Below the pieces are notes generated by a model. It searched no databases. It was not told the origin of the DNA and saw nothing but the letters and a program-made list of their open reading frames with translations. Shown here one piece after another: positions 17,398 to 26,085 of a stretch of DNA of 64,000 nt. The translations under genes were made by a program, and so were the position numbers. The DNA lies in NCBI GenBank assembly GCA_020832445.1, contig JAFIEO010000022.1:84483-148482 (forward strand), in the 5' to 3' direction. The stretch is from Paracoccaceae bacterium (GTDB lineage Bacteria > Pseudomonadota > Alphaproteobacteria > Rhodobacterales > Rhodobacteraceae). Within the stretch, counting starts at the first letter, position 1, and each line of letters begins with the position of its first letter.

Positions 17398-19994
17398 ACG
17401 GGGTCCGCACCACCTGCCCCTATTGCGGCGTGGGCTGCGGGGTTCTGGTCACACCGGACGGCGCGGGCGGTGCAAGCGTCAAGGGCGACCCCGACCATCC
17501 GGCAAATTTCGGGCGGCTGTGCTCCAAAGGCACGGCGCTAGGTGAAACGCTGGGGCTGGACGGGCGCATCCTTGCGCCACAAGTGAACGGCCAGCCCGCC
17601 ACATGGGACGCGGCACTTGATCTGGTTGCAGACCGGTTTCAGACAGCCATCCGCGACCACGGCCCCGACAGCGTGGCGTTCTACCTGTCCGGCCAGATGC
17701 TGACCGAAGATTACTACGCCGCCAACAAGCTGATAAAGGGCTATATCGGCACGGCCAATGTGGACACGAATTCTCGGCTGTGCATGGCGTCCAGTGTCGC
17801 GGGGCACAAGCGCGCGTTTGGCGCGGACACTGTGCCCGGCACATATGACGATCTGGATCAGGCCGATCTGGTGGTGCTGGTGGGCAGCAACCTGGCATGG
17901 TGCCATCCGGTGCTTTATCAGCGGCTGGTTGCTGCGAAAAAGGCGCGTGGCACAAAGGTTGTGGTGGTTGACCCGCGCCGCACGGCCACTTGCGACATTG
18001 CCGATTTGCATCTGGCACTTGCGCCGGGCAGTGATGCCGCGCTGTTCAACGCCGCCCTTGTCGCGCTGGCAGATCGCGGTGCTGTGGATGAAACTTACGT
18101 CGCGCGCCATGTCACCGGGTTTGACGCGGCACTTGCCAGCGCCCGTTCCTCTGACCCTGCCATGACCGGGATTTCGGCGGATGATCTGGCCACTTTCCTT
18201 GACTGGTTCACCACAACCGAGCGTGTCGTGACCGTCTATTCCCAAGGGATCAACCAATCGGAAAGCGGCACAGACAAAGTGAACGCCATTCTGAACTGCC
18301 ATCTGGCAACAGGCCGCATTGGCCGCCCCGGCATGGGGCCGCTTTCAGTCACGGGCCAGCCCAACGCCATGGGCGGGCGCGAAGTGGGGGGGCTGGCCAA
18401 TATGCTGGCCTGCCATCTGGATATCGAAAACCCCGCCCACCGCGACGCGGTGCAGGGCTTCTGGAACAGTCCCACCATGCCCGACCGCCCCGGCCTTAAA
18501 GCGGTCGAGATGTTTGAGGCGGTCGCGCGGGGGCAAATCAAGGCGCTGTGGATCATCCACACCAACCCCGCCGTGTCGATGCCCGATGCCGATGCCGTGG
18601 CGCGCGCCATCAAGGGCTGCGATTTCGTGGTGCTCAGCGATGTGACCAAGACCGATACCACACGGCTGGCCGATGTTATCCTGCCCGCAACCGCATGGGG
18701 CGAAAAATCCGGCACTGTCACCAATTCCGATCGCACCATCAGCCGCCAGCGCCCGTTTCTGCCCGCACCGGGGCAAGCCCGCGATGACTGGCGCATGATC
18801 GCAGATGTGGCCGCGCGCATGGGCTGGGGCGATGCGTTCGGTTGGTCAAATGCGGGCGATGTGTTTGCCGAATACGCGGCACTTTCCGGCATTGCAGGTG
18901 ATCTGGGGCGCGATTTCGACATATCAGGGCTGGCGCAGGCCGATTATGACGCCCTGCCCCCCACCCGCTGGCCCGTCAGCGCACGCCAACAGGGCGGGCG
19001 GTTCTTCGCGCAAGGCGGGTTCTTCACCCCCGATCAACGCGCCCGTATGCTGCCCATCACCCCGCGCCTGCCTGTGGCCAAGACAGCGCCGCACTATCCG
19101 TTTCGCCTGAACACAGGCCGTGTGCGCGACCAGTGGCACACGATGACGCGCACAAGCCTTTCGCCGCGTCTGAACCAGCACATTGCCGAGCCGTTTTTGG
19201 AAATCCATCCGGACGACGCCGCCACCCTTGGCCTTGCACCCGCAACGCTGGCGCGCGTCACCAGCCCGCAAGGCGCGGCGATCCTGCGTGTGGCCATCAC
19301 GGACCGTGTGCAGCGCGGGCAGGTCTTTGCCCCCATGCACTGGACGGGCGACACGGCCCCCACAGGCCGCGTGGATGCGCTGGTCGCGGCAGTGACCGAC
19401 CCCGTATCAGGCCAACCCGAAAGCAAGGCTTCGGTCGTGGCTGTCACTGCTTTAAGCCCTGCATGGTATGGCTTTGCCGTATCAGTCGGGCCACAAACGC
19501 CCGACGCAGCTTATTGGGCACGCGCGCGCCATGCAGGCGGCTGGCGCAGTGAACTGGCGGGAACGGACGTGCCAGACGACTGGGAAGCCTATGCCCGCGC
19601 GCTGTTCAACCTGCCAGATGCCACCTGCCTGAGTGTCGAGGACCGCGTGCGCGGCACCCACCGCCTTGCCCTGATGGAGGGCGGGCGCACGCTTGCCGCG
19701 CTATTCGCCGCGCCTGAACCCGTGCAGCTTGCGCGCGGGCATCTGGCGGCACAGGTCGGACAGACGGGCGCAGCCCTGCTGGCCGGTCGCCCCGGTGCAG
19801 GTGTGGTCGATCCCGGCCCAACGGTTTGCGCGTGCCTGAATGTCGGGCTGAACACGATCACAGCGGCGATTGCAGCGCAAAATCTGATCTCGGTCGAGGA
19901 TATCGGCACAGCGCTACAGGCGGGCACAAGCTGCGGGTCCTGCCGCCCCGAACTGGCCGCCCTTCTGGCCGGACGGCTGGAGGCGGCGGAATGA
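17394..19994 (+). CDS. nasA: Assimilatory nitrate reductase catalytic subunit NasA
   Basis: 866 residues of the bis-MGD molybdoenzyme family; it reduces nitrate to nitrite in the cytoplasm. The N-terminal [4Fe-4S] motif is TTCPYCGVGCGVL with the fourth Cys in LCSKG. Family blocks follow: NVDTNSRLCMASSVAG, GRPGMGPLSVTGQPNAMGGREVGG and the molydopterin-binding region (RDQWHTMTRTSLSPRLNQHI). A C-terminal BFD-type [2Fe-2S] domain is fused (VCACLN near 810, CGSCRPE near 846), as in Klebsiella-type NasA, which suggests electron delivery through this domain from a reductase or ferredoxin. No separate nasC gene is present. It overlaps both neighbours by four bases. Confidence 0.95.
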   Translation: MNGVRTTCPYCGVGCGVLVTPDGAGGASVKGDPDHPANFGRLCSKGTALGETLGLDGRILAPQVNGQPATWDAALDLVADRFQTAIRDHGPDSVAFYLSGQMLTEDYYAANKLIKGYIGTANVDTNSRLCMASSVAGHKRAFGADTVPGTYDDLDQADLVVLVGSNLAWCHPVLYQRLVAAKKARGTKVVVVDPRRTATCDIADLHLALAPGSDAALFNAALVALADRGAVDETYVARHVTGFDAALASARSSDPAMTGISADDLATFLDWFTTTERVVTVYSQGINQSESGTDKVNAILNCHLATGRIGRPGMGPLSVTGQPNAMGGREVGGLANMLACHLDIENPAHRDAVQGFWNSPTMPDRPGLKAVEMFEAVARGQIKALWIIHTNPAVSMPDADAVARAIKGCDFVVLSDVTKTDTTRLADVILPATAWGEKSGTVTNSDRTISRQRPFLPAPGQARDDWRMIADVAARMGWGDAFGWSNAGDVFAEYAALSGIAGDLGRDFDISGLAQADYDALPPTRWPVSARQQGGRFFAQGGFFTPDQRARMLPITPRLPVAKTAPHYPFRLNTGRVRDQWHTMTRTSLSPRLNQHIAEPFLEIHPDDAATLGLAPATLARVTSPQGAAILRVAITDRVQRGQVFAPMHWTGDTAPTGRVDALVAAVTDPVSGQPESKASVVAVTALSPAWYGFAVSVGPQTPDAAYWARARHAGGWRSELAGTDVPDDWEAYARALFNLPDATCLSVEDRVRGTHRLALMEGGRTLAALFAAPEPVQLARGHLAAQVGQTGAALLAGRPGAGVVDPGPTVCACLNVGLNTITAAIAAQNLISVEDIGTALQAGTSCGSCRPELAALLAGRLEAAE

Positions 19995-20992
19995 CCCTTG
20001 CTCCCTATATCCACGCCATGGGGCGCGGGCCGGGGCGCGCGCGCCACCTGACAGGGCCTGAGGCCCGCGACGCCATGCGCCTGATGCTGTCGGGCAAGGC
20101 CGACCCGCACGCCATTGGCGCGCTGCTGATGCTGATGCGCTATCGCGGCGAAATACCCGATGAAATCGCAGGCTTCGTGCGGGCCGTGCGCGCCACACTC
20201 CCAACCCTGCCGCAGGTCGATCTGGACTGGCCCAGCTATGCCGCCGGGCGCACACGTGGCCTGCCGTGGTTTTTGCTGGCGGCACGGCTGGTTGCGCAAA
20301 GCGGCACGCGGGTGCTGCTGCATGGGTGGAATTCGCACCAGTCCGACGGGGCAGATGTGCGATCAAGCCTGTCATATGCGGGGATATGTCAGGCAGGCGG
20401 TCCTGATGACGCCGCCCGCCTGCTGGACCGCTATGGCATTGCCTATCTGCCGTTGGAAACCTTCGCCCCGCGCGCGCTGGACCTGTTGCGCCTGCGCGAG
20501 GTTCTGGGCCTGCGGTCTTGCGTGAACACCGTCTGCCGCGTGCTGAATCCGGCGGGCGCGCGCGCCGCTGTGCAGGGCGTGTTCCACCCCCCTTACCGCA
20601 ACCTGCAACAAGCGGCAGGCGCGGCCCTGTCCCAGCCCGACCTGTGCATCCTGAAAGGGGGCGGCGGCGAATTTGAACGCAACCCCAGCAAGGATGTAGC
20701 GCTGTTTCGCCTGCGTGCGGGCGTGCCCATGGAAACCGTGCTGCCACCCCTGCTGGATCAGGCGCGCAAACTGGCCGATGCCACATTCGCGCCCGACGCC
20801 CTACAGGCCCTGTGGCACGGCACGCTTCGCGATGAATTCGCGCAATCCATCGTCACCGGCACGGCGGCGGCTGCGCTGATTGCCCTTGGCCACACGCCGG
20901 ATAACGCCAGCGAACTGGCAAAAACCCTGTGGGACGACCGCCGCCCAAGCACCCAAGCAACCCGATTTCAGCAAGGAGCCAGTGCGCCATGA
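19991..20992 (+). CDS. Glycosyltransferase/anthranilate phosphoribosyltransferase-like protein (TrpD2/YbiB type) in the nas operon
   Basis: 333 residues starting MTLAPYIHAMGRGPGRARHL at an ATG overlapping the nasA stop; the track start is inside nasA. The N-terminal helical part has LTGPEARDAMRLMLSGKADPHAIGALLMLMRYRGE, typical of the TrpD/thymidine phosphorylase superfamily. The middle holds GGPDDAARLLDRYGIAYLPLETFAPR, and the C-terminal half has KGGGGEFERNPSKDV, where TrpD has its KHGN-like region. It is not a normal TrpD and there are no trp genes nearby. Homologues often sit between nitrate reductase and siroheme synthase genes in Rhodobacterales, so a role in nitrate assimilation or cofactor supply is inferred. 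Some YbiB members bind DNA rather than substrate. Confidence 0.8.
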   Translation: MTLAPYIHAMGRGPGRARHLTGPEARDAMRLMLSGKADPHAIGALLMLMRYRGEIPDEIAGFVRAVRATLPTLPQVDLDWPSYAAGRTRGLPWFLLAARLVAQSGTRVLLHGWNSHQSDGADVRSSLSYAGICQAGGPDDAARLLDRYGIAYLPLETFAPRALDLLRLREVLGLRSCVNTVCRVLNPAGARAAVQGVFHPPYRNLQQAAGAALSQPDLCILKGGGGEFERNPSKDVALFRLRAGVPMETVLPPLLDQARKLADATFAPDALQALWHGTLRDEFAQSIVTGTAAAALIALGHTPDNASELAKTLWDDRRPSTQATRFQQGASAP

Positions 20993-22368
20993 AAACCTTT
21001 CCGATGTTTCTGCAAATGGCCGGTCGCCATGTCGTCATCGTGGGCGGTGGCGAACAGGCCGCGCAAAAGGCACGCCTTATCCTGAAAACCGAAGCGCGCA
21101 TTGTTCTGGTTGCCCCTGATCTTGACCCCGAACTGGCCGCGCTGGTCCGTGAAGGGCGCGCCGTGCAGGTCACGACCCTGTCGGTGGATGTGTTTCGCGG
21201 CGCGGCGCTGGTTTTCGTGGCGACAGGGTGCGTGGGTCTGGATTACGCCGCCCATGCACTGGCCAAGGAAGCGGGTGTCGTGGTCAATGTGGTGGACCGG
21301 CCCGCATTATGCGACGCGGTCACACCGTCGATCGTGGATCGTGATCCGGTTGTGGTGGCCATCTCGACCGAAGGAACCGCCCCTGTTCTGGCCCGTCAGA
21401 TCCGGTCCAGAATGGAAACGCTGCTGGAACCGGGGCTGGGCGGGCTTGCGGCACTGGCCGGACGCCTGCGCCCCGAAGTGGCCCGCCGCATTCCACAGCG
21501 AGAGCGGCGCTTCTTCTGGGATTGGGTGTTCAATGGCCCGCCCCGTCAGGCCATGGCGCGCGGGGCCGCACGCGAGGCGGCAAGCCTGATCAAGGACACG
21601 CTGGCGGCAGGGGGCGCAGGGCAGATGCAGGGGTCCATCGCATTGGTGGGGGCCGGACCGGGGGCTGCGGATTTGCTGACACTGCGCGCGCTGCGCCTGC
21701 TGCAAGACGCAGATGTGATCTATTATGACCGGCTGGTTGACCCTGCCGTGCTGGACCTTGCGCGCCGCGATGCCGAACGGGTGTTTGTCGGCAAGGAAGT
21801 TGGTGCCAGTTCGTGGCCGCAAGACCGGATCAACGCGGTCATTGTTGCCGCAGCAAAGCAGGGGCGCAAGGTTGTGCGGCTGAAATCCGGTGATCCGGGC
21901 ATTTTTGGACGTCTGGCCGAAGAACTTGATGCCGCACACGCAGCCCATATCCCGATCGAGATTGTCCCCGGCGTGACATCCGCAAGTGCGGCGGCGGCCA
22001 GCCTTGGCCGCGGGTTGACCGAACGCGGGGCGACCGACCGCTTGATGCTGGCCACAGCCGCCTGCAAACCGGGCGACCCGGACCCCGACTGGGCTGCCAT
22101 GCTCAAACCCGGCACAACGCTTGCCGTTTACATGGGTGTCAAGAAAGCGTCGTGCATTGTTCGCAGCCTGCAAGATGCCGGAACCCCCATGTGCCTTGAG
22201 GTCGAGATCATAGGCAATGCATCGACCCCGCGCGAAAGGGTAACACGTTGCACGCTGGATCGGTTGCCGGCAACATTGGTTCAGGACGGCATTGAAAACC
22301 CCGCAATCATCTTCATCCGCTGGCCCAAGACTTGGCGCGCACAGGCGCGATCAGACTTTGCGGCGTGA
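20989..22368 (+). CDS. cysG: Siroheme synthase CysG (trifunctional)
   Basis: 459 residues starting MKTFPMFLQMAGRHVVIVGGG at 20989, with AAGGAG about ten bases upstream; the track start is 20 codons too early. The N-terminal half is the precorrin-2 dehydrogenase/sirohydrochlorin ferrochelatase (NAD-binding HVVIVGGGEQAAQKARL; VVNVVDRPALCDAVTPSIVDRDP). The C-terminal half is the uroporphyrinogen-III C-methyltransferase: IALVGAGPGAADLLTLRALRLL, VIYYDRLVDPAVLDL, KSGDPGIFGRLAEE and VPGVTSASAAAASLG. It supplies siroheme to NirB, hence its position at the end of the operon. Confidence 0.95.
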   Translation: MKTFPMFLQMAGRHVVIVGGGEQAAQKARLILKTEARIVLVAPDLDPELAALVREGRAVQVTTLSVDVFRGAALVFVATGCVGLDYAAHALAKEAGVVVNVVDRPALCDAVTPSIVDRDPVVVAISTEGTAPVLARQIRSRMETLLEPGLGGLAALAGRLRPEVARRIPQRERRFFWDWVFNGPPRQAMARGAAREAASLIKDTLAAGGAGQMQGSIALVGAGPGAADLLTLRALRLLQDADVIYYDRLVDPAVLDLARRDAERVFVGKEVGASSWPQDRINAVIVAAAKQGRKVVRLKSGDPGIFGRLAEELDAAHAAHIPIEIVPGVTSASAAAASLGRGLTERGATDRLMLATAACKPGDPDPDWAAMLKPGTTLAVYMGVKKASCIVRSLQDAGTPMCLEVEIIGNASTPRERVTRCTLDRLPATLVQDGIENPAIIFIRWPKTWRAQARSDFAA

Positions 22369-22378
22369 ATAGTCACGC
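22363..22378 (+). terminator. Weak hairpin at the end of the nas operon
   Basis: GCGTGA-ATAG-TCACGC folds into a six-pair stem around the cysG stop codon. No T-run follows, so it is at best a weak or factor-dependent stop. Confidence 0.25.
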
Positions 22379-22470
22379 GATGGCGGGGCATGTGCCGCGC
22401 GCTTGCATCGGGCCTTTCCTTCAATTTCCGGTGACTGACCGTTTGCCAGCAGTCCCCCCCCCTTTGAAAA

Positions 22471-22485
22471 TGCTGCAATGCAGCA
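22471..22485. repeat. 15-bp palindrome upstream of the GNAT gene
   Basis: TGCTGCA-A-TGCAGCA is a perfect palindrome about 40 bases before the acetyltransferase start. It could be an operator or a short hairpin; nothing identifies the binding protein. Confidence 0.35.
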
Positions 22486-22527
22486 CCACATACAGGAGTG
22501 ACCCAACACGCGCGAGGAGAAGGATAT

Positions 22528-23064
22528 ATGATGCCCCGTGTTCTTGTCCCTTCACGCCCGGATGTGCTGCCCGGCACGCTTGTCGACTGGCGCCGCATAC
22601 TGGCCAGACATTACAAACGCCTGAGCCGCACTTCGCGGCTGCGGCGGTTCATGGCAGCCCTGCCCAACAGCGCCATGCAGGTGATCGCCGATCGCGCCAG
22701 CCCTGATATTGTGCTGGGAATCGAAGCTGGTGGCCGCGTTGTCGGGGTTCTGGAAATATTCAAAGGTCACGATGCCCATGCCGAGATCGGCATTTCCATC
22801 GAAGATGCCTATCAGGGGCAGGGTTTTGGCAGGGCGCTGTTTCTGGACGGGCTTGCAGCGGCCGAACGCATCGGGGTGCAGACTGCCGATCTGTTTTTTG
22901 CCAGCGAAAACCACGGCATTCGCAGTCTGGTCAGCGCCGCAGGTGGTGAAATCCAGCAGCGCGGGGCAGAGTGTGAGGCCCATATCGACATCACGCACTG
23001 CAAGAACTGCCGAAAACTCGCAGCAGATACGCCTGACCAAGGGGCGGCCAAAGTCCTGCACTGA
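22528..23064 (+). CDS. GNAT-family N-acetyltransferase
   Basis: 178 residues starting MMPRVLVPSRPDVLPG, with GAGGAG eight or so bases upstream. An N-terminal SRTSRLRRFMAALP segment resembles the opening of acetyltransferases linked to Pat/AtaT-like proteins. The central fold has IVLGIEAGGRVVGVLEIF and the acetyl-CoA loop region IEDAYQGQGFGRALF (Q/RxxGxG/A type, about residues 90-104). The tail holds a short Cys pair (HCKNC) of unknown meaning. It transfers an acetyl group from acetyl-CoA to an unidentified amine. It is monocistronic, after the nas operon and with a palindrome in front. Confidence 0.75.
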   Translation: MMPRVLVPSRPDVLPGTLVDWRRILARHYKRLSRTSRLRRFMAALPNSAMQVIADRASPDIVLGIEAGGRVVGVLEIFKGHDAHAEIGISIEDAYQGQGFGRALFLDGLAAAERIGVQTADLFFASENHGIRSLVSAAGGEIQQRGAECEAHIDITHCKNCRKLAADTPDQGAAKVLH

Positions 23065-23146
23065 CCTGATGGGGCGTCATCCCGGCTCCACCGTCCGTGT
23101 TGCCGGTAACAAGGGCATGGCCGGGACGGCCGCAATGCGGGTATGC

Positions 23147-23221
23147 TCAACGCAAGCCGAAAAAACTCAGCAAGAAAAGGACAACCACAACCAGCCCGAT
23201 AATGTAGATAATCTTGTTCAT
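23147..23221 (-). CDS. 24-residue single-span membrane peptide
   Basis: MNKIIYIIGLVVVVLFLLSFFGLR: one hydrophobic helix flanked by Lys at the N-terminus and Arg at the C-terminus. GGTGGAAAG lies a proper distance before the ATG at 23221, which decides the start; the longer track frame to 23332 has no such site. Very short membrane peptides of this pattern are common and often missed in Rhodobacterales genomes. It stands alone between the GNAT gene and the rhaA pseudogene. Function unknown. Confidence 0.6.
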   Translation of the reverse strand: MNKIIYIIGLVVVVLFLLSFFGLR

Positions 23222-23420
23222 TCGCTTTCCACCGTTCGCCAGCGGATCGGGTTTCGTCCGCGTTGATCCAGCTAAACCTGTTTGCACAAGACAGGCGACA
23301 ACATGGATCAGCGTGGCGCGGGCACGCATCATCGACAGGCATATGCCCCAAGGCAGGCATCAAGCGCGTTCGCGTGAATGCCAAAAAGCACAATAAGGCG
23401 CAACGCCGCGAATGGCCGGG

Positions 23421-24663
23421 CTATTTTCCCCGACCGCCTACATGGTCGGCATACCTGGCCAGTTGTCCCATCAACACCTGCCCGACCGTACGTTCGTGCC
23501 GCGCGCAGAATTCCTGCCAGACAGCACCGAAGGGCAGGTCGTGAATTTCCTGCTGCACCAAAAGGCGTGTGGTGTAATCCAGCCGGTCCTCGGCCTGACG
23601 CAGCATCGCCCAAGGCTGTACAACGCCTGAAGCAGGGCCTTTTGCGTGTTGCGTGTACCGATCACCCAAGCGGCAGTGCGGCTGATCGTGGCATCGAAAA
23701 AATCCAGCCCAATGCGGGTGCGGCCCAACAGATCCGCGCTGACCAGTTCTTGCGCCATTGCCAGCACATCATCATTCAATGTCACCACATGGTCACTGTC
23801 CCACCGCATTGGACGAGAGACATGCAACAGCAATTCATCGACCGACAGCGCCGCCGCAGATACCTTGTCGGCCACGGATTCGGTGGGGTGGAAATGCCCC
23901 ATATCCAGACACAACATAAGCCCCTTGCGAATGGCATATCCCAGATAGAATTCATGGCTGCCGATTGTGCAGGCCTCGACACCGATACCAAACAGCTTGG
24001 ATTCGACCGCATCACGCATATATTTGCGCGGCAGGGGCTTTTCCAGCATCCGGTCCAGCGAATGCTCCAGCCTGCGTCGCGCCGCCATGCGGTCAGCGGG
24101 GGTATCCTTGTAGCCGTCGGGCACCCAGATGTTATTGGCCGCGGATGACCCAAGCGCGGCCCCCATGCCGGCTGCAATCTCGCGCGCGCGACGGCCATGT
24201 TCCACCCAGAAATCGCGAATGCCCGCGTCGGGGTGGCTAAGGGTCAGGTTGTCATCAGCTTTGGGGTGGGCAAAGAATGTCGGGTGAAATCCAGCCCCAA
24301 ACCGTGACCCCGCGCCCAGTCCACCCACGGGGCGAAATGCACAAGCTCTATCGCGTCGCGGTCGGGGGACTGGTCTGTGTCCAGATAGCAGGCATGCAGG
24401 TTCAACCTGTGCCGCCCCGGAATAAGGCCAAAGGCAAATTCAAGATCGGCGCGCAATTCATCCGGTGTGTGGGCGCGACCGGGGTGGTTGCCAGTGGCCT
24501 GAATACCCCCGCCCGAACCGGCGTCCTGCATCTCGAAGCCGCGCACATCATCGCCCTGCCAGCAATGCACCGAAATTGATATATCCGACAGCCGCGCAAG
24601 TGCCGTGTCGGTATCGACACCCCATGCTGCAAACTGTTCCTGCGCGTGTTTGTAATGTGTCAT
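23421..24663 (-). pseudogene. rhaA: L-rhamnose isomerase RhaA, broken by two frameshifts
   Basis: Three frames together give a full 414-residue RhaA, which converts L-rhamnose to L-rhamnulose. Frame one runs MTHYKHAQEQFAAWGVDTD to ARGHGLGLDF. The second frame continues PTFFAHPKADDNLTLSHPDAG, MCLDMGHFHPTESVADK-like metal-site sequence and HVSRPMRWDSDHVV, to GTRNTQKALLQAL. The third frame ends QPWAMLRQAEDRLDYTTRLL and DLPFGAVWQEFC. Each switch (near 24285 and near 23620) is explained by loss of a single base, and restoring both gives exactly 415 codons. The metal-binding motifs are preserved, so decay is recent, or the calls are sequencing errors. No other rhamnose genes are nearby. Confidence 0.85.
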
Positions 24664-24675
24664 GCCGGCCCCCCC

Positions 24676-24953
24676 TAGTCACCTGAATCTGAAGTTCCTG
24701 CCAGTGTTTTCTGGCAGAACCTTTTGACGGAAGCCAGGATTTCGTCGGCGGACTTGACCCATTTGTAGGGCTTGGGGTTCTCGTTGTGGGCGTCGATGAA
24801 TGCCGCGATGTCGGCTTCGAGTTCCGCGACGGAGCGGTGAACGCCGCGCTCCTCGTCGCTGAGTGCAATCGCAATAGATGCCCGACCCCGCATGCCATAC
24901 CCCCCCCAAATTTGCCTCACATCAATGATGGCAAATTTGGTTCCGGGTGACTA
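24676..24953 (-). mobile_element. Internally deleted IS630-family element, both ends present
   Basis: A 278-bp element bounded by TA dinucleotides (24676-24677 and 24952-24953), the target duplicated by IS630/Tc1 elements. Ends start GTCACC on both sides. The minus strand encodes a short transposase start (MRGRASIAIALSDEER at 24893) fused in frame to the transposase C-terminus: HRSVAELEADIAAFIDAHNE, then YKWVKSADEILASVKRFCQK, with the TAG stop at 24675-24677. The DDE catalytic core is missing, so it can move only if an intact relative acts on it. AAATTTGCC/GGCAAATTT pair near the right end. It lies just upstream of a LysR gene and next to the rhaA pseudogene. Confidence 0.8.
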
Positions 24954-25011
24954 ACGCTGCGAAGCATATCGAGGAATTGCTGAAATACGCATATCTGCTA
25001 TAGATAAATAG

Positions 25012-25899
25012 ATCAACAAAACACCTATACACTGGGACCACTGGCGCAGCTTCATCGCCGTCACCGAACAGGGCAGCCTGTCGGGGGCCGCGCGCGTTCT
25101 GGGGCTGACGCAGCCCACGATAAGCCGTCATATTGACCTTTTGGAACAGGCCACAGGTGCCACGCTGTTTCTACGTTCACAGCAAGGTCTGGCGCTTAGT
25201 GATCTTGGGCGACAATTGCTGCCGCAAGCGCGCGCCATGGCCGCGTCCGCCGCCGCGCTGGAACGCAACGCATCAGGCCCGATTGATGCGGCGCGCGGGA
25301 TTGTACGGCTGACGGCAAGCGCGGTGGTGGGCGCGCAAATACTGCCCGCAGTGCTGGCCCCGCTTCTGGCCGCTCATTCAGGGCTGGAAGTGGAACTGGT
25401 GCTGACAAATCGCAACGAAGACCTGTTGCAGCGCGAAGCCGACCTGGCCGTGCGGATGGTGCGCCCCGTACAGGCCGCCATAGTCGCGCGCAAGATTGCC
25501 GATGTGCGGATCGGGCTGTTTGCACACATGCGCTATCTGCAAGAACGCGGGACACCGCAAACCATGGCGGAACTTGCAGGCCATGTGCTGATCGGTGCAG
25601 ACCGGGACAGCATGGCATTGGCTGCGCTGGCAAATGCAGGAATTGCCCGCCGGATGATGCGCTTTCGCTGCGACGATGAGGGCGCGCAGATCAACGCCAT
25701 CCGGGCAGGCATGGGCATCGGCGCGCTACAGGCAGGGATCGCGCGCAAGGATGCCGGCCTGCGCCCGGTTCTGGCCGACGCGCTGTCCGTCGGGCTTGAA
25801 TGCTGGCTGGCCCTGCACGAAGACCAGCGCAACAACGCGCGGGTGCGTCTGGTCGCCGACCATCTGGCACAGCATCTGCCGGCGGCGCTGATGGCATAG
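25012..25899 (+). CDS. LysR-family transcriptional regulator, no standard start codon visible
   Basis: The open frame after the TAG at 25009-25011 encodes a full LysR protein of about 295 residues. The helix-turn-helix starts IHWDHWRSFIAVTEQGSLSG and continues AARVLGLTQPTISRHIDLLE. The effector domain follows (IVRLTASAVVGAQILPAVLAPLL and onward). The ORF track begins only at an internal TTG (25141), which would delete the DNA-binding helix. Between the in-frame TAG and the first conserved residue there is no ATG, GTG or TTG; the first codon is ATC, one base from ATG, in a sequence reading ATCAACAAAACACC. Either a start codon was lost by mutation or initiation is non-canonical. The IS630 remnant ends 58 bases upstream. 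It may regulate the downstream monooxygenase gene. Confidence 0.75.
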   Translation: MNKTPIHWDHWRSFIAVTEQGSLSGAARVLGLTQPTISRHIDLLEQATGATLFLRSQQGLALSDLGRQLLPQARAMAASAAALERNASGPIDAARGIVRLTASAVVGAQILPAVLAPLLAAHSGLEVELVLTNRNEDLLQREADLAVRMVRPVQAAIVARKIADVRIGLFAHMRYLQERGTPQTMAELAGHVLIGADRDSMALAALANAGIARRMMRFRCDDEGAQINAIRAGMGIGALQAGIARKDAGLRPVLADALSVGLECWLALHEDQRNNARVRLVADHLAQHLPAALMA

Positions 25900-26085
25900 C
25901 ACCAAACAAGGGCGCCGTGCCGCATTGCCACATGCGCAGCGCTGTTTTCAGACGGCTTGCCGGTATCATGGCGACAGAAAACAGCAGTTGGCGCAGCATC
26001 AGGTCAGGCGCTGGAAACCCGATCATCCCTGGTGTACCCACAGGCCATGATGGCGCAAACACAATCCGCCGGGAAGTAGACGGAC

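Noticed and set aside
20929-20988. Upstream start for cysG as given by the ORF track
   Set aside because: The first 20 codons overlap the previous gene and precede the AAGGAG site; the ATG at 20989 fits homologues and the ATGA junction.
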